In this document: piece by piece, positions 14,500 through 16,403 of the stretch | Position numbering within the stretch: position 1 is the stretch's first letter | How the letters are laid out: every line of letters starts with the position of its first letter | Assembly (NCBI GenBank): GCA_947254465.1 | Contig: CAMYEU010000016.1 | Location: 1 to 16,403 of the forward strand | Length of the DNA stretch: 16,403 nucleotides | DNA from: an uncultured Gemella sp. | GTDB lineage: Bacteria; Bacillota; Bacilli; Staphylococcales; Gemellaceae | Reading direction: 5' to 3' | The notes under the pieces: generated by a model | The model's database searches: none | What the model was told of the DNA's origin: nothing | What the model saw: the letters and a program-made list of their open reading frames with translations, nothing else | Made by a program: the position numbers and the translations under genes

Positions 14500-15483
14500 A
14501 TGGATAATGAGTTAATAAGTATAATTGTTCCAGTATATAAGGTAGAAAAGTACTTAGAAAAGTGTGTGAAATCTATTTTAAAACAAACTTATACAAATTT
14601 AGAAATAATTTTAGTAGATGATGGTTCTCCTGATAAATGTGGACAATTATGTGATGAACTTGCTAAAATCGATGATAGAATAAAAGTTTTCCATAAAGAA
14701 AATGGTGGTTTGTCAGATGCTCGAAATTACGGAGTAGAGAGAGCAAATGGGGAGTACATTGGCTTTGTGGATAGTGATGATTATATTCATGAATGTATGT
14801 ACGAGGAGCTATATAAAGCGATAAAGAAATCAGGTACATTAATTGCAGAGTGTGGAGTAACTAGGGTTTACAAAAACACATTAAGACCTCATTATGAAGG
14901 TGAAGATTATTTTTTAGTTTTAGATAAAGAAGGATATTTAAAAGAATACTTGGAAAATAAGAGATTGTATGGTTCAGCATGGTGTAAATTAATTCATAAA
15001 GATTTGGCAAAAAAAATAAAATTTCCAACTGGAAAGATTTACGAGGATGCTTTTTATACTTTGGAACTTTTGAAAACTGTGGATAAATATACTCTTATAA
15101 GTGGAAATTATTATTACTATTACATAAGAGAAAATAGTATAACAACAAGATCATTTAGTTCAAAGGATATGGATTATATAGAAATAATGAATAAAATAGA
15201 AGATTATACTTTAGCTAATTTTCCTATATTCAAAGAGCAATTATTAGTTAGACTAGCTTTTGCTTATATTTCTATATTTAATCAATTGTTAGAGGTAGAT
15301 GGTTACAAAACAAAGGAAGAATATAAAATTTTGAAAGATAAGCTTAAAGATAATTGCTTCAAGGTTTTAGGTAATAAAAAAGCACCTAAAAATTTAAAGG
15401 CTGCTATGTTTTTATTGAGTACCAATGAAAGATTATATAAATTTATGTTATCGAAATATAAAAAGTATGAGAGTAATGAATAA
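14500..15483 (+). CDS. Family 2 glycosyltransferase (GT2 paralogue 3)
   Basis: This third 327-residue member of the same subfamily has ISIIVPVYK (6-14), DDG (40-42), GGLSDARN (69-76), DSDD (91-94) and the Glu182-Asp183 pair in KFPTGKIYED. It starts nine bases after paralogue 2, with a perfect AGGAGG (14489-14494) overlapping the upstream stop. It is clearly related to the other two (same length, same motif spacing, shared RENSIT block) but more diverged: the DGATDSSG segment is replaced by DGSPDKCG. It probably adds a further sugar to the repeat unit; donor and acceptor are unknown. Confidence 0.9.
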   Translation: MDNELISIIVPVYKVEKYLEKCVKSILKQTYTNLEIILVDDGSPDKCGQLCDELAKIDDRIKVFHKENGGLSDARNYGVERANGEYIGFVDSDDYIHECMYEELYKAIKKSGTLIAECGVTRVYKNTLRPHYEGEDYFLVLDKEGYLKEYLENKRLYGSAWCKLIHKDLAKKIKFPTGKIYEDAFYTLELLKTVDKYTLISGNYYYYYIRENSITTRSFSSKDMDYIEIMNKIEDYTLANFPIFKEQLLVRLAFAYISIFNQLLEVDGYKTKEEYKILKDKLKDNCFKVLGNKKAPKNLKAAMFLLSTNERLYKFMLSKYKKYESNE

Positions 15484-15501
15484 AATGCAAAGAGGAAGTC
15501 A

Positions 15502-16403
15502 ATGAAAAAAGTACTAATAGTCATTCCATCTTACTCTAAGGGTGGTGGTGCAGAAAAAATTCTATCAAATATTTTAAATAATGGTGATTTTTCTGGGTAT
15601 CAGATAGATATAGTGGAAATTGATAGAGGATACAATGGTATAGAAGTTTTACCTAGAAATATAAAAGTGATTAAAAGTTATTATTATGAAAAGTATCCCA
15701 ATGTAATACGGCTTGTTTTAGAACAATTGGGAAAAAGATTTCCAAGAGTATTGAGGAGATATTTAGTAAAAAAAGATGATTATGATGTAGAAATAATGTT
15801 TGAGGTTATGTATCCGGATATTCCATTTTCAAAGAGAAATATAAAGAAAATATATTGGGTACATGGAAGTATAGAAGATTTTTCAAATACTTGGAGAGAA
15901 AACAGATTTAGACAATATTTTTCAGATGCTACGGAAATTGTATCAATTTCCAATAAAACAGAGAAATCAATATTAGATTTATATCCTAACCAGAAGGATA
16001 AGATTATTCGTATATATAATGGATATAAATTTAATGAGATAAAAGAAAAATCAAAAGAGGTAATTTCAGAAAATATACCGGAGAATTCAATTTGCTCTAT
16101 AGGAAGAATAGAAGAACAAAAGGGTTCGGATAGAACGCTAGATCTAGTGAGAACACTTCATGAAAAAGGATATAAATATCATATGTATTATATAGGATCA
16201 GGTAAACTAGAAAAGCGTTTGAAGGAAAAAGCAGAAGAATATGGTTTAACTGAGTATGTTCATTTTTTAGGATATCAAAGAAATCCGTATAAATATTTAA
16301 AATATATGAAATGTCTTGTTTCTATGTCAAAACAGGAAGGTTTTCCAGGGGTATATGTAGAAGCTTTATCATTGAATGTCCCTTTTGTTTCAACTGATGT
16401 TGG
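15502..16403 (+). CDS. Family 4 glycosyltransferase (partial, runs off the window)
   Basis: An open frame from ATG at 15502 continues to the right edge without a stop (300 codons visible). AGAGGAAG at 15491-15498 supports the start, 18 bases after the previous stop. The N-terminus has the GT-B loop SKGGGAEKIL (about 13-22). Later come IGRIEEQKGSD, the start of the nucleotide-binding domain, and the donor-site E-x7-E motif in EGFPGVYVE. These mark a retaining GT4 (group 1) glycosyltransferase of the capsule repeat unit. Only the last portion, perhaps 60-80 residues, should be missing. Donor sugar is not predictable. Confidence 0.88.
   Translation, partial: MKKVLIVIPSYSKGGGAEKILSNILNNGDFSGYQIDIVEIDRGYNGIEVLPRNIKVIKSYYYEKYPNVIRLVLEQLGKRFPRVLRRYLVKKDDYDVEIMFEVMYPDIPFSKRNIKKIYWVHGSIEDFSNTWRENRFRQYFSDATEIVSISNKTEKSILDLYPNQKDKIIRIYNGYKFNEIKEKSKEVISENIPENSICSIGRIEEQKGSDRTLDLVRTLHEKGYKYHMYYIGSGKLEKRLKEKAEEYGLTEYVHFLGYQRNPYKYLKYMKCLVSMSKQEGFPGVYVEALSLNVPFVSTDV

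Noticed and set aside
15303..15524. 73-codon minus-strand frame
   Set aside because: It is antisense to GT2 paralogue 3 and the start of the GT4 gene and has no motif.

Overview
The window looks like chromosome from a low-GC Gram-positive bacterium (Firmicutes). It is very AT-rich, uses the standard code, has strong AGGAGG-type ribosome binding sites, and carries the end of a D-alanyl-teichoic acid (dlt) operon. An AT-rich coccus such as Gemella or a streptococcal relative would fit, but the genus is an inference. All genes lie on the + strand. There is no RNA gene, insertion sequence, prophage or CRISPR array.

Region 1 (1-1354) is the 3' end of a dlt operon. It holds the last codons of dltC, complete dltD, and a 47-codon dltX overlapping the end of dltD. 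Region 2 (1355-2500) holds an inverted repeat and then a single membrane acyltransferase gene, which ends in a terminator whose loop contains the gene's stop codon.

Region 3 (2501-16403, running off the right edge) is a capsular polysaccharide locus of the Wzx/Wzy type, behind an extended -10 promoter. In order: a short initiating sugar-phosphate transferase, a DegT-type sugar aminotransferase, a GT2 glycosyltransferase, a sialyltransferase, the Wzx flippase, neuB, neuC, neuD, neuA (CMP-sialate synthetase fused to an SGNH esterase), the Wzy polymerase, two more GT2 enzymes and a truncated GT4 enzyme. Most junctions overlap or are under 15 bp, so this is probably one long transcript.

Together the genes would prime a lipid-linked repeat unit, possibly with a 4-amino sugar, and extend it with at least four glycosyltransferases. 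NeuC-NeuB-NeuA would make CMP-sialic acid from UDP-GlcNAc, and the sialyltransferase would add it. NeuD and the NeuA esterase domain would set its O-acetylation. Wzx would flip the unit and Wzy would polymerise it. From memory, the run sialyltransferase-Wzx-neuBCDA matches the cpsK-cpsL-neuBCDA order of group B Streptococcus. The main points for a second look are the displaced dltX, the three GT2 paralogues whose near-identical DNA flanks the sialic-acid cassette, and the aminotransferase with no dehydratase partner in view. No wholly new type of system is evident.
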